In this document: in pieces, positions 8,205-16,226 of the stretch | Layout: the number at the start of each line of letters is the position of its first letter | How positions within the stretch are numbered: position 1 is the stretch's first letter | Source of the DNA: a virus | Virus record (IMG/VR): IMGVR_UViG_3300049914_000058 | Location: 1 to 54,032 of that record | Direction: 5' to 3' (one strand) | DNA: 54,032 nt | Notes under the pieces: generated by a model | Told to the model about the DNA's origin: nothing | Database searches by the model: none | What the model saw: the letters and a program-made list of their open reading frames with translations, nothing else | Program-made: the position numbers and the translations under genes

Positions 8205-8432
8205 ATGTTACGAGAAAAAAGAAAATATAGACCGTGGGAAAGGCGAAATCGCAGAATTGAATTGCTTAGGCTTAGGATTATGTCGCCTATACAGCGTAAG
8301 ATTGAAAGAATTACCCAGAAGCATTGGTCGGAACAGTTGTATAAATATGCAACAAGAAGTTTAGGGGCTTTTACGGAAACGTTTATTGGCGACAATAAAT
8401 ATATAACCGTTAAATTGAAGCCGTTGATGTGA
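8205..8432 (+). CDS. Hypothetical basic protein
   Basis: 75 residues, strongly basic in the first half (REKRKYRPWERRNRRIELLRLR), then mixed. Start uncertain: ATG 8205 is preferred over TTG 8190, and no good ribosome site is seen before either. It begins 8 bp after the endonuclease relic stop. A nucleic-acid contact role is possible from charge alone; no family recognised. Confidence 0.5.
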   Translation: MLREKRKYRPWERRNRRIELLRLRIMSPIQRKIERITQKHWSEQLYKYATRSLGAFTETFIGDNKYITVKLKPLM

Positions 8433-8436
8433 GAAT

Positions 8437-8664
8437 ATGCAAGTAGAAAAACAGATAAAAATAACCATAGACAAGCCAGAAGAAATACAGGCTTTAAGTG
8501 ATATATGCGAATTAGCAAGACAACGAATAGCCATAGTTAAAGATGAAAATGTTGATAGAGTGAAGGATAAATTGGGTGGGGAAAAATGGGCAAATTTTGT
8601 TTCGTTGCCTGTTGACCGAGCCAGAAACGTAGTAGAACTCCAAGAAAAGATTTTTGAATTGTGA
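8437..8664 (+). CDS. Hypothetical protein
   Basis: 75 residues, helical and charged, beginning with a short beta segment (KQIKITIDKP). Lies 4 bp after the upstream gene and 7 bp before the next, in the gap between TerL and portal where phages keep small structural or regulatory genes. No family recognised. Confidence 0.6.
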   Translation: MQVEKQIKITIDKPEEIQALSDICELARQRIAIVKDENVDRVKDKLGGEKWANFVSLPVDRARNVVELQEKIFEL

Positions 8665-8671
8665 GGTAAAT

Positions 8672-8974
8672 ATGTCCAAGAAAATAGATTTAAAAGTTAA
8701 ACCGACTGATTGGAATAAAATCCAAAGTCCGCCCGAAACAAAACCGTATTATCCCTCACTGTATATCGACAAAGACCTGCCACTTGATGATAAGGTCGGC
8801 AAAACAGTAGAGGCGAGGGTTACATTCAAGGTTGCGAGTAGAACAGAAAACAAAAAAGGCAAAAACAAGTCTACGTGTTCATATCAGCTTGACGTTCTCG
8901 ATATTGATTTTGAGCCTGAAGGCAACAACCACGTTTCCGCCTCGCCGCAAATTGATAGGAAGATGAATTACTAA
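8672..8974 (+). CDS. Conserved-looking phage protein of unknown function
   Basis: 100 residues. Beta-rich centre (VGKTVEARVTFKVASR then a Lys-rich loop, then STCSYQLDVLDIDF) typical of small beta-barrel structural proteins. ATG 8672 was chosen because GAGG lies about 6 bp upstream; the 8654 TTG lies in the previous gene. Position between TerL and portal suggests a minor structural or decoration role; this is inference. Confidence 0.6.
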   Translation: MSKKIDLKVKPTDWNKIQSPPETKPYYPSLYIDKDLPLDDKVGKTVEARVTFKVASRTENKKGKNKSTCSYQLDVLDIDFEPEGNNHVSASPQIDRKMNY

Positions 8975-8992
8975 TTAAAAAAAAGGTGCTTT

Positions 8993-9193
8993 ATTCCCTG
9001 GACTAAAAAAGACGCTAAACGCCATACGAAGAAGGCTGATACGCCGAAGAAGCAAAGGCTATGGGCTTCCGTAGCCAATCAGGCTTTAAAATCAACTGGC
9101 GATGATGTCAGGGCCATCCGTGAGGCTAACGCGGTTGTGGCCGGAACAGTAAGTGGTTTGCACCCGAACATAAAGAGGGTTATGAGGTATTGA
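8993..9193 (+). CDS. Small phage protein with an apparent AUU start codon
   Basis: 66 residues. The stop-free frame runs from 8975 to 9193, with no ATG, GTG, TTG or CTG before the conserved-looking part. The only sensible start is ATT at 8993, placed 5 bp after AAAAGG/GGTG, giving (M)PWTKKDAKRHTKKADTP and then a block WASVANQALKSTGDDVRAIR. Small phage proteins beginning MPW/MPF plus KDAKRHTKKA are familiar, so the reading frame looks genuine. AUU initiation is known for bacterial infC. A sequencing error turning ATG into ATT is the main alternative. Basic N-terminus, no membrane segment. Confidence 0.7.
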   Translation: MPWTKKDAKRHTKKADTPKKQRLWASVANQALKSTGDDVRAIREANAVVAGTVSGLHPNIKRVMRY

Positions 9194-9194
9194 T

Positions 9195-9488
9195 ATGACA
9201 GATGCAGAAAAAAGGCAATCGGAAATCAGAGAAATGGTTTTTGAGTTAATCAAAATAAATATGAACTTGATTAAACAAATGACAATCTCAACGGTAATTA
9301 TTCCAGCAGATATAGACGAGCCGGGCTTGGTTACGATTAAAAATAACGTTTTAGATGTTCTTGTGAACTCAATAATGTCAGAATGTATTTGCAATGTCGT
9401 TGTTGAATGTAATTCCAAGATGGCACCTGAGAGGCTTAACGAAAAAGTCAATACCTATGCGAGCAAGATTATGGAGTTGTTACGATGA
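9195..9488 (+). CDS. Hypothetical protein
   Basis: 97 residues, helical, with Cys residues near position 64 (SECICNVVVEC). The start follows the upstream stop by one base. No signal peptide or known motif. Part of the small-gene cluster between TerL and portal. Confidence 0.6.
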   Translation: MTDAEKRQSEIREMVFELIKINMNLIKQMTISTVIIPADIDEPGLVTIKNNVLDVLVNSIMSECICNVVVECNSKMAPERLNEKVNTYASKIMELLR

Positions 9489-9574
9489 CGAGAAAATATG
9501 ACAACGAAACTGTAATGTTCGCACAGAAACAAGGCCAATTTGGAAGAGGTATTTGGAGAATTTGCGGTGCTTAA
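9485..9574 (+). CDS. Possible 29-residue peptide
   Basis: ATGA overlap with the upstream gene suggests translational coupling. The peptide is aromatic and Gly-rich at the end (QFGRGIWRICGA). No independent ribosome site and no recognised family, so it may be chance. Confidence 0.3.
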   Translation: MTRKYDNETVMFAQKQGQFGRGIWRICGA

Positions 9575-9608
9575 TTTTAGAAAACAAGTTGCATAAAAGG
9601 GTAATAAA

Positions 9609-11801
9609 TTGAATACCAAAGAGCAGCAGGACACAATCGATATAGTCAAAGAGTTTAGAGACACTGGCACTGCCTCGACTGACCTGTTCGACCGTATGCG
9701 TAAAGCCGAGGATAACAAAGTCGGCAAACAATGGGACGAGGCTGTTAAGGCCGCCAACAAAGCTAAAGGCAAGTTCTGTCTGACTATCCCGTTGATTAGG
9801 GCGATTATTAAGCAGATAAGTGGTGTAGAGATAGAGAATCCCCGTGATATTACCATAAGGAACGCTCGCGGTGGTACAGCGACGTTAGCCAAAATTCTCA
9901 CTTCATTGACAAAGCAGGTAACTTCTTCGGAAATGACCCGTTTTGAACTATCGCAGGAATTTGAGGCTGGCGTAACTACGGGTCAAGGTGTTATTGGTAT
10001 ATTTGTTGATAAGATGAAAGACCCTAAGCACGCGAATCTCGACATACGCAAACTCAACGAGCATAACGTATTATTCGACCCGACTTGTCTATCGTATAAT
10101 ATCAACGACCCTAAAAATGGTTGCAAATATGTTATATATGAAGAACCAGTTGATAAAGAATACCTCGAACTCGAATATCCCGATAAGAAAGGCGACCTTT
10201 CGGCCAATAGTGCAGCATCTTCTTCGTTTTGGGGTAATCTTATTGGCAATGTGAAAGGTTTTATAAAAGCGGAAACAGGAATAAGTGTAGGTAAGACAGA
10301 ATCCTCTTTTGGTTCGTTAGATGTAGATGAAATCAAAAAGAATAGGTATATCGTCAATCATACTTGGTGGAGAAAACCGAAGAAATGCGTAATGTGGTAT
10401 GATTCTCGTAAATCTGAAATGGATGCAAAACTTCTAATTAAAGATGAGGATATCAAGGCGGCGAAGAAAGGCACAAAAGACGAAGAAGAAGCGGCTAAAC
10501 TTCGCAAAGAAGGTGTTATCAGTGAACTGACAGTGGCCAATGCTAACTTGACAGACCCGAAGGTTAAGGAATTTGTCAATAAGGCAGGAACTCCAGTATT
10601 TGAGATATTTGATGTTATAATCAATGTAATGCACCATACAATCAGGGTGGATAATATATTTCTCGAAGACAGGATTGACGAACTTAACGGCGTTGACGCA
10701 TTCCCGATAGTTCCATTTTGGGCTTATTTTGATAATGGTTATAAGGCAGGTGTAGCCGAAGATTTAATCGGTACGCAGCAAGAACTTAATTACGCTCATA
10801 GTCAAAAACTTAACATCATAAAGAACATAGCCAATTCAGGGTTAATAATAGCGGGAGGGGCAAATACAGACCTTTACAAACAATGGCTCGAATCGCACGC
10901 CGGAGAAGACGGTATAATTCTCGATAAGAGTAAAGCTGGTGGCAGCATCGAAATTATCCAACCCCGCCAAGTTGCTATGGCTCACGCCGAAATGGAACAA
11001 AGTTGCATAATGAATATGCGACTTATAAGCAACCAAAGGACAGAGATACCTACGCAGGATACCGAACAGTTATCGGGTAAGGCTATTTATCTCAAACAGA
11101 AAGCCTCTCTGCAAGGTGCTGGTTCTATATTCCTAAACTGGAATTATTCGTTTACAATGTTTGCCAATTTACTTGTAAGTATCATAAGGCATAATGATAT
11201 ATTCTCTAAGGATGAGATTCTTGAGATTGTCGAGAAAGAGGAACTTATCGACCCGCAATTCTTTGCAGAGGCGAGGCAGTTAGTTATATCAACTATGCAG
11301 CAACAGGGTATTGAAATGCCCGCTGCACCAGAGTCGCCAAATATGCTTGCTCTTAAAATGGTTGCCCCTGAACTGCAAATGTCGATGATGTCTAATCTTA
11401 AGAAGGAAATGGACAATTACCAGGCAGGACAGGAATGGTTGGATGCAATGGCGTCTGAAATGGCAGAGAAAATGCTCCTTGATGAGATTCACAACATTCG
11501 TAAAGGTGAATATAATTGTGTCGTAACTTTATCTCCGGCCAGTGAGACTATGCGGGCTATAAAGATGGCCGAACTGTTTGAATTAAATAAAGTTTTGAGA
11601 GAATCGGGTGATATACCTATTGATGGCGAAATGCTTATCGAGGCAACGGATATCGACAAGAAAGAACAAATAATCGAAAAGAGAAAAGAGAAACTCAAAC
11701 AGATGTCCCTTGCCGCATCTCAAGTACAGTTGAATGTAGCCAAAGCGAAACAGATAGAAGGCAATACTAAAACCGAACCCCAACGAATAGGTATGGTGTA
11801 A
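9609..11801 (+). CDS. Portal protein, P22-like
   Basis: 730 residues, close to the P22 portal size. The first part carries the typical portal block QISGVEIENPRDITIRNA followed by a ring-forming alpha/beta core. The middle region has PIVPFWAYFDNGYKAGVAED then GTQQELNYAHSQ, which is the P22-type portal signature. The C-terminus is a long helical barrel ending in a Lys/Gln-rich coil. It forms the dodecameric DNA gate at the capsid vertex and docks TerL. The start is TTG with AAAAGGG about 7 bp upstream; no ATG is available nearby. Stop overlaps the next ATG by one base. Confidence 0.88.
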   Translation: MNTKEQQDTIDIVKEFRDTGTASTDLFDRMRKAEDNKVGKQWDEAVKAANKAKGKFCLTIPLIRAIIKQISGVEIENPRDITIRNARGGTATLAKILTSLTKQVTSSEMTRFELSQEFEAGVTTGQGVIGIFVDKMKDPKHANLDIRKLNEHNVLFDPTCLSYNINDPKNGCKYVIYEEPVDKEYLELEYPDKKGDLSANSAASSSFWGNLIGNVKGFIKAETGISVGKTESSFGSLDVDEIKKNRYIVNHTWWRKPKKCVMWYDSRKSEMDAKLLIKDEDIKAAKKGTKDEEEAAKLRKEGVISELTVANANLTDPKVKEFVNKAGTPVFEIFDVIINVMHHTIRVDNIFLEDRIDELNGVDAFPIVPFWAYFDNGYKAGVAEDLIGTQQELNYAHSQKLNIIKNIANSGLIIAGGANTDLYKQWLESHAGEDGIILDKSKAGGSIEIIQPRQVAMAHAEMEQSCIMNMRLISNQRTEIPTQDTEQLSGKAIYLKQKASLQGAGSIFLNWNYSFTMFANLLVSIIRHNDIFSKDEILEIVEKEELIDPQFFAEARQLVISTMQQQGIEMPAAPESPNMLALKMVAPELQMSMMSNLKKEMDNYQAGQEWLDAMASEMAEKMLLDEIHNIRKGEYNCVVTLSPASETMRAIKMAELFELNKVLRESGDIPIDGEMLIEATDIDKKEQIIEKRKEKLKQMSLAASQVQLNVAKAKQIEGNTKTEPQRIGMV

Positions 11802-12058
11802 TGATTGAAAGTATAATAGTGATAGGTTGTTTTATTTGTGGATTGTCGATAGGAGTCTATCTTCGAGGCAATTTAACAACGATATTGATATGGTATCGCA
11901 TAAGAAAACTATTCTGCCTTATTCTTCCTTGTAAATGGCCTAACGGTTCTGAACAATATGGAAATTATCCCACCAATATAAAAAGGTGTCTTAGGTTTTG
12001 TGGCAGAATAAAGAATGTTCCTAATCCTCATTATAGAAAACCAATGGCGGCGGTATAA
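11801..12058 (+). CDS. Small membrane-anchored hypothetical protein
   Basis: 85 residues. Residues about 4-22 form one hydrophobic segment (SIIVIGCFICGLSIGVYL), followed by a basic, Cys-containing tail. Overlaps the portal gene stop (TAATG) and the next start (TAATG). Function unknown. Confidence 0.6.
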   Translation: MIESIIVIGCFICGLSIGVYLRGNLTTILIWYRIRKLFCLILPCKWPNGSEQYGNYPTNIKRCLRFCGRIKNVPNPHYRKPMAAV

Positions 12059-12303
12059 TGGCAAAGAAAAAAGACGAAATGTACGATTTTGCGGCAAACA
12101 ATGCTATAGGGATAAGATGTGTTCCCCAAAGAAAGTTTGTTTGGAAAGTCCCAAATGGTGAAAAGATAGTCTCTATGTTGGAGTTTAAAGGTGACGTGAT
12201 TATCGCTACAGACAAATGCATTTATATTGTTGTAGGTGATACAGTTAAACCTATGAAGATGACCGATATAAAACTTAAATATCCTATTGGGTCGTCCTTA
12301 TGA
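12058..12303 (+). CDS. Hypothetical protein
   Basis: 81 residues, basic N-terminus and beta-rich remainder (VVGDTVKPMKMTDIKLKYP). A repeating pattern of short strands resembles one blade of a propeller, but the gene is too short for that fold. Coupled by overlaps to both neighbours. No family assigned. Confidence 0.55.
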   Translation: MAKKKDEMYDFAANNAIGIRCVPQRKFVWKVPNGEKIVSMLEFKGDVIIATDKCIYIVVGDTVKPMKMTDIKLKYPIGSSL

Positions 12304-12566
12304 GTATTGGTATTCGTATAAAAAACGCTATCGTTCCGAGTCGCATCCGTCAACAATGCGAAAAGAACTGGCACGATGGCGGCGGATTTGGTTTGAATCC
12401 AAAGATATGCAAGAAATTTGAAGGTATGGGTGAAGGTTCGCAGGATAAGATAAGATATGAAAAAGGTTATTCTCGAATGATGGGAACTTGCAATAAATGT
12501 GAATTCTACAAAGGCGATAATGCTCAACAAGGTCTCCACTGTAAGAAAAAAAAATGCGTAAAATGA
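12300..12566 (+). CDS. Cys-rich hypothetical protein
   Basis: 88 residues with Cys at several positions (QQCEKN, KICKK, TCNKCEFYKG, LHCKKKKC). The CxxC and later Cys residues suggest a zinc-binding knuckle. Very basic C-terminus. ATGA overlap with the previous gene; overlaps the next gene by 13 bp. Function unknown. Confidence 0.55.
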   Translation: MSIGIRIKNAIVPSRIRQQCEKNWHDGGGFGLNPKICKKFEGMGEGSQDKIRYEKGYSRMMGTCNKCEFYKGDNAQQGLHCKKKKCVK

Positions 12567-12850
12567 TGCCATTTAATAAAAGATTGATGAAATGTTATCC
12601 TGAAATTGTTTCCAATATTAGAAAAAATATACCTAATAGTGGACAGATAACAATTACTTTTTGTGATAGAAAAAAAGTTTTAGACGGGAAAAAATTTTTA
12701 GGACTTTGTGATATATTTAGTGATGGTTCCATTGAAGAAGATATTATGACATACTTTTACAGAATTGTCGGTAAATTCCAACGGGAATTATATATGTTTT
12801 ATCCCAATGGATTTTGCGAAATGCGAGAAATTGATTTTATAGGGACTTAA
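12554..12850 (+). CDS. Hypothetical protein
   Basis: 98 residues, mixed alpha/beta. The start at 12554 overlaps the upstream gene by 13 bp; ATG codons at 12563 and 12566 are equally possible. It ends 16 bp before the lipoprotein gene. No known motif seen. Confidence 0.55.
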   Translation: MRKMMPFNKRLMKCYPEIVSNIRKNIPNSGQITITFCDRKKVLDGKKFLGLCDIFSDGSIEEDIMTYFYRIVGKFQRELYMFYPNGFCEMREIDFIGT

Positions 12851-12866
12851 ATAAAAGGTGTGTAAA

Positions 12867-13526
12867 ATGAAAAAGTGGTTATTGGTGTTTGTTTTATTGT
12901 TTTCTTTGGCAGGGTGTAAGTCTAAGTCAGAATACGATGTTAATATAGCAGATTTTACAAAAGTAGGTCCTCAAACAAGTGGTACTGTAATTATAAGTCC
13001 TAATGACGGTAATTATATTGGAAAGGCAAATTTTGATAGTAATTTTTGGGACGATAAAGAACAAATACCTTGTCCTGATAGGATACCAGGTTGTTGTGTT
13101 TTGCATTGGAGGTTAAAGGAAAAAGTAAAATATGAAACTGGCAAATTAGATGTCAATTTTGTTACTATTGATTCTAATGGTGAAACCATAACCCAAGAGA
13201 TAAATGCCAATGAACCTGTTTGTGATTCTTTATCTTTTGATTGTTCTTGCGGCAATCGAATTCAAGTGGCTGGAATAGTCGGAGAAGAATTGTATGATAA
13301 ATATGATAAAATAGAAGTTGTATGTGTTAACTGTTTAAAGACGATTGTACTGGAAAAGGGTAAGTCTCCAGTTGTAAAGGTAAGTGAACCGACGAATAAT
13401 GCAGGAAACACAGATACCTACGGTGGCACAGATACTACTTCTCCTGATATAGAAATTAAAAATGAGCTGGACAAGCCAGAAATTATCGGACAGAAAGTTC
13501 CAGTAGAAAATATGCCGTCTAATTAA
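12867..13526 (+). CDS. Lipoprotein of unknown function
   Basis: 219 residues. N-terminal lipoprotein signal MKKWLLVFVLLFSLAGC with the lipid-accepting Cys at 17. The mature part has several Cys pairs (IPCPDRIPGCCVLHW, SFDCSCGN, VVCVNC) that could form a zinc site or disulfides, then a Ser/Thr-rich tail. AAAAGGTG lies about 6 bp before ATG 12867. Exported phage lipoproteins are often superinfection-exclusion or spanin-like factors; neither is shown here. Confidence 0.7.
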   Translation: MKKWLLVFVLLFSLAGCKSKSEYDVNIADFTKVGPQTSGTVIISPNDGNYIGKANFDSNFWDDKEQIPCPDRIPGCCVLHWRLKEKVKYETGKLDVNFVTIDSNGETITQEINANEPVCDSLSFDCSCGNRIQVAGIVGEELYDKYDKIEVVCVNCLKTIVLEKGKSPVVKVSEPTNNAGNTDTYGGTDTTSPDIEIKNELDKPEIIGQKVPVENMPSN

Positions 13527-13554
13527 AAAACCTTAAAAACCAGAAAGGAATTGT

Positions 13555-13851
13555 ATGAGAAAACTGATTTTTGTATTGGCACTGTCTCTGTTGTTATTGC
13601 CTATTATAGGTTGTAATGAGACTGTCAAAAAGAACGTATTAACTGTTAAACCTATCGAAAGTTTAATAGCTACTGAACCTAACGACTGGAAGACTACTTA
13701 TGGTGAAGTTGACAAAACACAGGTTTACTACAATATCGCTTTGATTGAATTTCGGTTAAGAGAATACAACGCAGTTATAAACAATCAGGGTGAAGTTATT
13801 AAGAAACTTATGGCCGATGTAAACGACTTAAAGACAGATGCAAATAAATGA
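13555..13851 (+). CDS. Small lipoprotein
   Basis: 98 residues with a clean lipobox (LLLLPIIGC, Cys 20) and a helical, coiled-coil-like C-terminus (VINNQGEVIKKLMADVNDLK). Preceded by AAAGGAA. A tandem partner of the preceding lipoprotein gene. A small lipoprotein with a coiled coil could serve as an outer-membrane spanin, but no matching inner-membrane spanin is evident beside it. Confidence 0.65.
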   Translation: MRKLIFVLALSLLLLPIIGCNETVKKNVLTVKPIESLIATEPNDWKTTYGEVDKTQVYYNIALIEFRLREYNAVINNQGEVIKKLMADVNDLKTDANK

Positions 13852-13909
13852 TTGATATCGGAATGTCATATTTTGGTAGTGGGTCAGTTTCATTTTGAAA
13901 GGTAAAAAA

Positions 13910-14050
13910 ATGAAAAACAAGCAGTTTATTACGGAAATTCATAAAAAGGAAGATGTAGCGTATGAAGGGCCGAAAATTAGCGCCTCATCTTGGGAAGCTG
14001 CAAAGAAGAAAGCTACAAAACAAGGCGCTATTTTAGTGGGGACACTTTGA
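13910..14050 (+). CDS. Small conserved-looking phage protein
   Basis: 46 residues. Pattern KQFITEIHKKEDVAYEGPKI then SWEAAKKKATKQGAILVGTL is typical of short phage proteins of unknown function with one beta-hairpin and one helix. GAAAGG lies 8 bp before the ATG. The same reading frame stays open after the TGA stop for 35 more codons, with a hydrophobic sequence (see findings). Confidence 0.6.
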   Translation: MKNKQFITEIHKKEDVAYEGPKISASSWEAAKKKATKQGAILVGTL

Positions 14051-14163
14051 TTAGCCACGATAGCCGTTTACGCGGGCATTTGCTCAGAGTTAGATGGTGT
14101 AGGAACGATATACACTTTATTATGTTATTTAATAACCGAACTCAGAGATAAAAAGGTGATAGA

Positions 14164-14436
14164 ATGATTGATATAAACGATAAAGTTGAACCTAAACTGC
14201 CGGACCCTGAGTTTACACCTGAATATCTCGAAGCGTTTCTATGCCTGTGTCTTTCAAAATTAGGTGGATACCAGGTTATTCCTCTGGAGTTACTCAAAAA
14301 ATATCCGGCAGGCGGAGTGAATCTGCCAAAGTGGATTGAAGAAAAACAGTCTTTCGTGATGTCAGTAGCGGAATACGCTACACCGTTTATAAAAATCGCA
14401 AGGATAGTACCGAAGATTAAACTGAGTAAAAATTGA
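14164..14436 (+). CDS. Hypothetical protein
   Basis: 90 residues. N-terminal acidic, Pro-rich segment followed by two amphipathic helices. AAAAGGTG about 8 bp upstream of the ATG. It belongs to a cluster of small genes between portal and scaffold. No family recognised. Confidence 0.6.
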   Translation: MIDINDKVEPKLPDPEFTPEYLEAFLCLCLSKLGGYQVIPLELLKKYPAGGVNLPKWIEEKQSFVMSVAEYATPFIKIARIVPKIKLSKN

Positions 14437-14437
14437 T

Positions 14438-14653
14438 ATGGTATCTACTGAAACAGAGAAACCCAAAAATCCAATGCGAGATATACACGGATTTTGTTTA
14501 AATTTTAAACCGGATAATCCTAAAGATTTGAACGGTGTGCCAAGATGCCAGTTAGGAAACAATGTTAATCAATGTGGCACTGATATTTGTAAAAAGTGGG
14601 CAAATAAAACTTGGAATGATATAACTTCATATCAAGAGATTGTGATGTTTTGA
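14438..14653 (+). CDS. Small Cys-containing hypothetical protein
   Basis: 71 residues with Cys in HGFCLNF, RCQLGN, QCGTDICKKW. Four Cys could form one zinc site. The style is shared with the 14789 gene (CxxCxxC plus WC). Starts one base after the upstream stop. Function unknown. Confidence 0.6.
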   Translation: MVSTETEKPKNPMRDIHGFCLNFKPDNPKDLNGVPRCQLGNNVNQCGTDICKKWANKTWNDITSYQEIVMF

Positions 14654-14657
14654 TATT

Positions 14658-14789
14658 ATGATACAGAAGGTAATTGAATATCTTGAAAAACTACTTAAAG
14701 AAAAACCTTGTTTTACGGGTTCTGTGGAGTTAAACTGGAAAGATGGAGTGTTAATGGATATAGTGGAACGTAAAAGGACAAAACTTTAA
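14658..14789 (+). CDS. Small hypothetical protein
   Basis: 43 residues: an N-terminal helix (IQKVIEYLEKLLKE) and a beta-hairpin (SVELNWKDGVLMDIVERK). This helix-plus-hairpin layout resembles DUF2292-like small proteins, a tentative likeness only. It starts 4 bp after one gene and shares its last base with the next start. Confidence 0.5.
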   Translation: MIQKVIEYLEKLLKEKPCFTGSVELNWKDGVLMDIVERKRTKL

Positions 14790-14974
14790 TGGAATGTAAA
14801 GATTGTAAATTTTGCGAAATGTCTATCGGTAACAAAGTGGGGTGGTGCAAACGATTTCCGCCCGTGTTTAACACTAATAACTTTACTGGCAAAGCCGAAG
14901 ACTGTTTGTATGCGTGGCAAAGTCCAAGAATTGGTGCAAAAGATTGGTGTGGTGAATTTGAAGCAAAAATTTAG
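14789..14974 (+). CDS. Small Zn-knuckle-like protein
   Basis: 61 residues with ECKDCKFCEM, VGWCKRFPP, EDCLYAW and DWCGEF. This Cys spacing, with WCGEF near the end, is a common small phage/bacterial metal-binding pattern. Overlaps the upstream stop by one base. No function known. Confidence 0.6.
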   Translation: MECKDCKFCEMSIGNKVGWCKRFPPVFNTNNFTGKAEDCLYAWQSPRIGAKDWCGEFEAKI

Positions 14975-15029
14975 TGCTTAAAAGTTAATAGAAAAAGCTG
15001 AAAGAAGTTCTATTACGAAAGGAAATAGT

Positions 15030-15437
15030 ATGTTATTTATCGGCAAAAATAAGAAGTTGCAGGAAATTATTGATAGTTTTTTGGTTCAAAATACCAAAAA
15101 GCTGGAAGAGGTTATCAGGAATGTTTTGTCAGATGATACCAAAGTGCTTACATTGAACGCAGCAATTCGGAAACTCAAAGACGAACTTGCTGACTTGCAA
15201 ACCACTAAAAAGCAGGAACAAAAAGAAGAAAAACTTAACATTGAACACCAAAAATCCGAATTAACCTTGAAAGATGAATACAAAAACAAAGAAATGGTAT
15301 TACAACAGGAGTATTTCAATAAGGCTATCAACCAATTAAAAGAACATGGTAATAAATTACAGGAAATCTACGGTCAGATACTTACACGATTACCTAACCT
15401 TAATGCTTCTTTGGAAATCAAGAAAAGAGTTAAATAA
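15030..15437 (+). CDS. Coiled-coil protein
   Basis: 135 residues, almost entirely helical with heptad-like Leu/Lys/Glu pattern from about 35 to 115 (LKDELADLQTTKKQEQKEEK and following). GAAAGGA lies 8 bp before the ATG. It overlaps the next gene by one base. Could be a minor scaffold or assembly factor given its position upstream of scaffold and capsid genes; this is inference. Confidence 0.65.
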   Translation: MLFIGKNKKLQEIIDSFLVQNTKKLEEVIRNVLSDDTKVLTLNAAIRKLKDELADLQTTKKQEQKEEKLNIEHQKSELTLKDEYKNKEMVLQQEYFNKAINQLKEHGNKLQEIYGQILTRLPNLNASLEIKKRVK

Positions 15438-15721
15438 TGTTATTACCTTTGAATGAATCAGAATTGACTCAAATGGCTAACATTGCCAGACGGGCTAATG
15501 ATGGTTGTAATCCACCGGACGTTTACCAAATGCTTATGCTTAGCAAATTAAGGACAAGGGCGGCTGGAGTAATTAGTGCAATGAAGGAAGAACAAAGGGT
15601 AGGATTTATTGCAAGAATACAACAACAAATGATAGAACAATTTATGCCGCACAAAGATATTGATGATAATTTTTACTTGAGATTAAAAACGGAAATTGAC
15701 GACTGGCTTGAATTAGAATAG
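15437..15721 (+). CDS. Small helical protein, paralogue of the 15833 gene
   Basis: 94 residues. The N-terminal 40 residues (LLPLNESELTQMANIARRAN then DGCNPPDVYQMLMLSKLRTRA) align with residues about 29-68 of the product at 15833, so the two genes share a domain by duplication. The C-terminal half is an additional helix bundle. An intrinsic terminator follows at 15771. Function unknown. Confidence 0.65.
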   Translation: MLLPLNESELTQMANIARRANDGCNPPDVYQMLMLSKLRTRAAGVISAMKEEQRVGFIARIQQQMIEQFMPHKDIDDNFYLRLKTEIDDWLELE

Positions 15722-15770
15722 TTTTAGCTCTTTGTAATTAAATAACGTAGTAACGGAAAAAAGTTGGAAG

Positions 15771-15815
15771 AAACTCCCGTATTGGACTTTTTGAGTCTAT
15801 GCGGGAGTTTTTTTA
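15771..15815 (+). terminator. Intrinsic terminator
   Basis: AAACTCCCG (15771-15779) pairs with CGGGAGTTT (15802-15810). An inner GACT/AGTC stem extends the hairpin, and the T run continues to 15815. It separates the two paralogous genes and sits just before the ribosome site of 15833. Confidence 0.8.
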
Positions 15816-15832
15816 TTGAAAGGACAAAAGCA

Positions 15833-16066
15833 ATGCCAAAAAAGGGAAAAACGAATGAAGTAGTAGCAACGGAAGTAACAACCGAAGTTACTGAAGCAGT
15901 AACCGAGGCTCCAAAATTGTTACCTTTGAGTGATTTGGAGTTGGTCGAAATAGTTCACCTCGCAAAACGCAGCAATGACGGCACTCATCCGCCATCTCCT
16001 TATGAAATGCTGTGTTTGGGAAGATTGCGAGTACGAGCAAAGGAAAACAATCAAAAAGTAGTGTAG
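15833..16066 (+). CDS. Small helical protein, paralogue of the 15437 gene
   Basis: 77 residues. A low-complexity Thr/Val/Glu N-terminus (ATEVTTEVTEAVTEA) precedes the shared domain (LLPLSDLELVEIVHLAKRSN then DGTHPPSPYEMLCLGRLRVRA). AAAGG lies about 9 bp before the ATG at 15833; the longer frame from 15764 would run through the terminator hairpin and is rejected. Function unknown. Confidence 0.65.
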   Translation: MPKKGKTNEVVATEVTTEVTEAVTEAPKLLPLSDLELVEIVHLAKRSNDGTHPPSPYEMLCLGRLRVRAKENNQKVV

Positions 16067-16112
16067 TTTTTTACATACGTTTTGATAGCAACGGAAAAAA
16101 ACTATCTCTTAA

Positions 16113-16127
16113 CGGTAAGAATTACCG
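16113..16127. promoter_or_regulatory. Perfect dyad, possible operator
   Basis: CGGTAA, 3-bp spacer, TTACCG in the 160-bp gap before the scaffold gene; flanking TTAA/TTA bases extend the symmetry. The gap holds no gene I can support. Confidence 0.3.
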
Positions 16128-16226
16128 GCGTTACGCTTTGATGGAAGCTGAAAAAATCCATCCCTTTACGATAAGGTTTATCGGTTTACGGCTGCTCAGC
16201 CGGTTAAAAAGGAGTTGTGTATTGTT

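Noticed and set aside
13848-13898. 16-residue frame overlapping a lipoprotein stop
   Set aside because: Too short and with no independent support.
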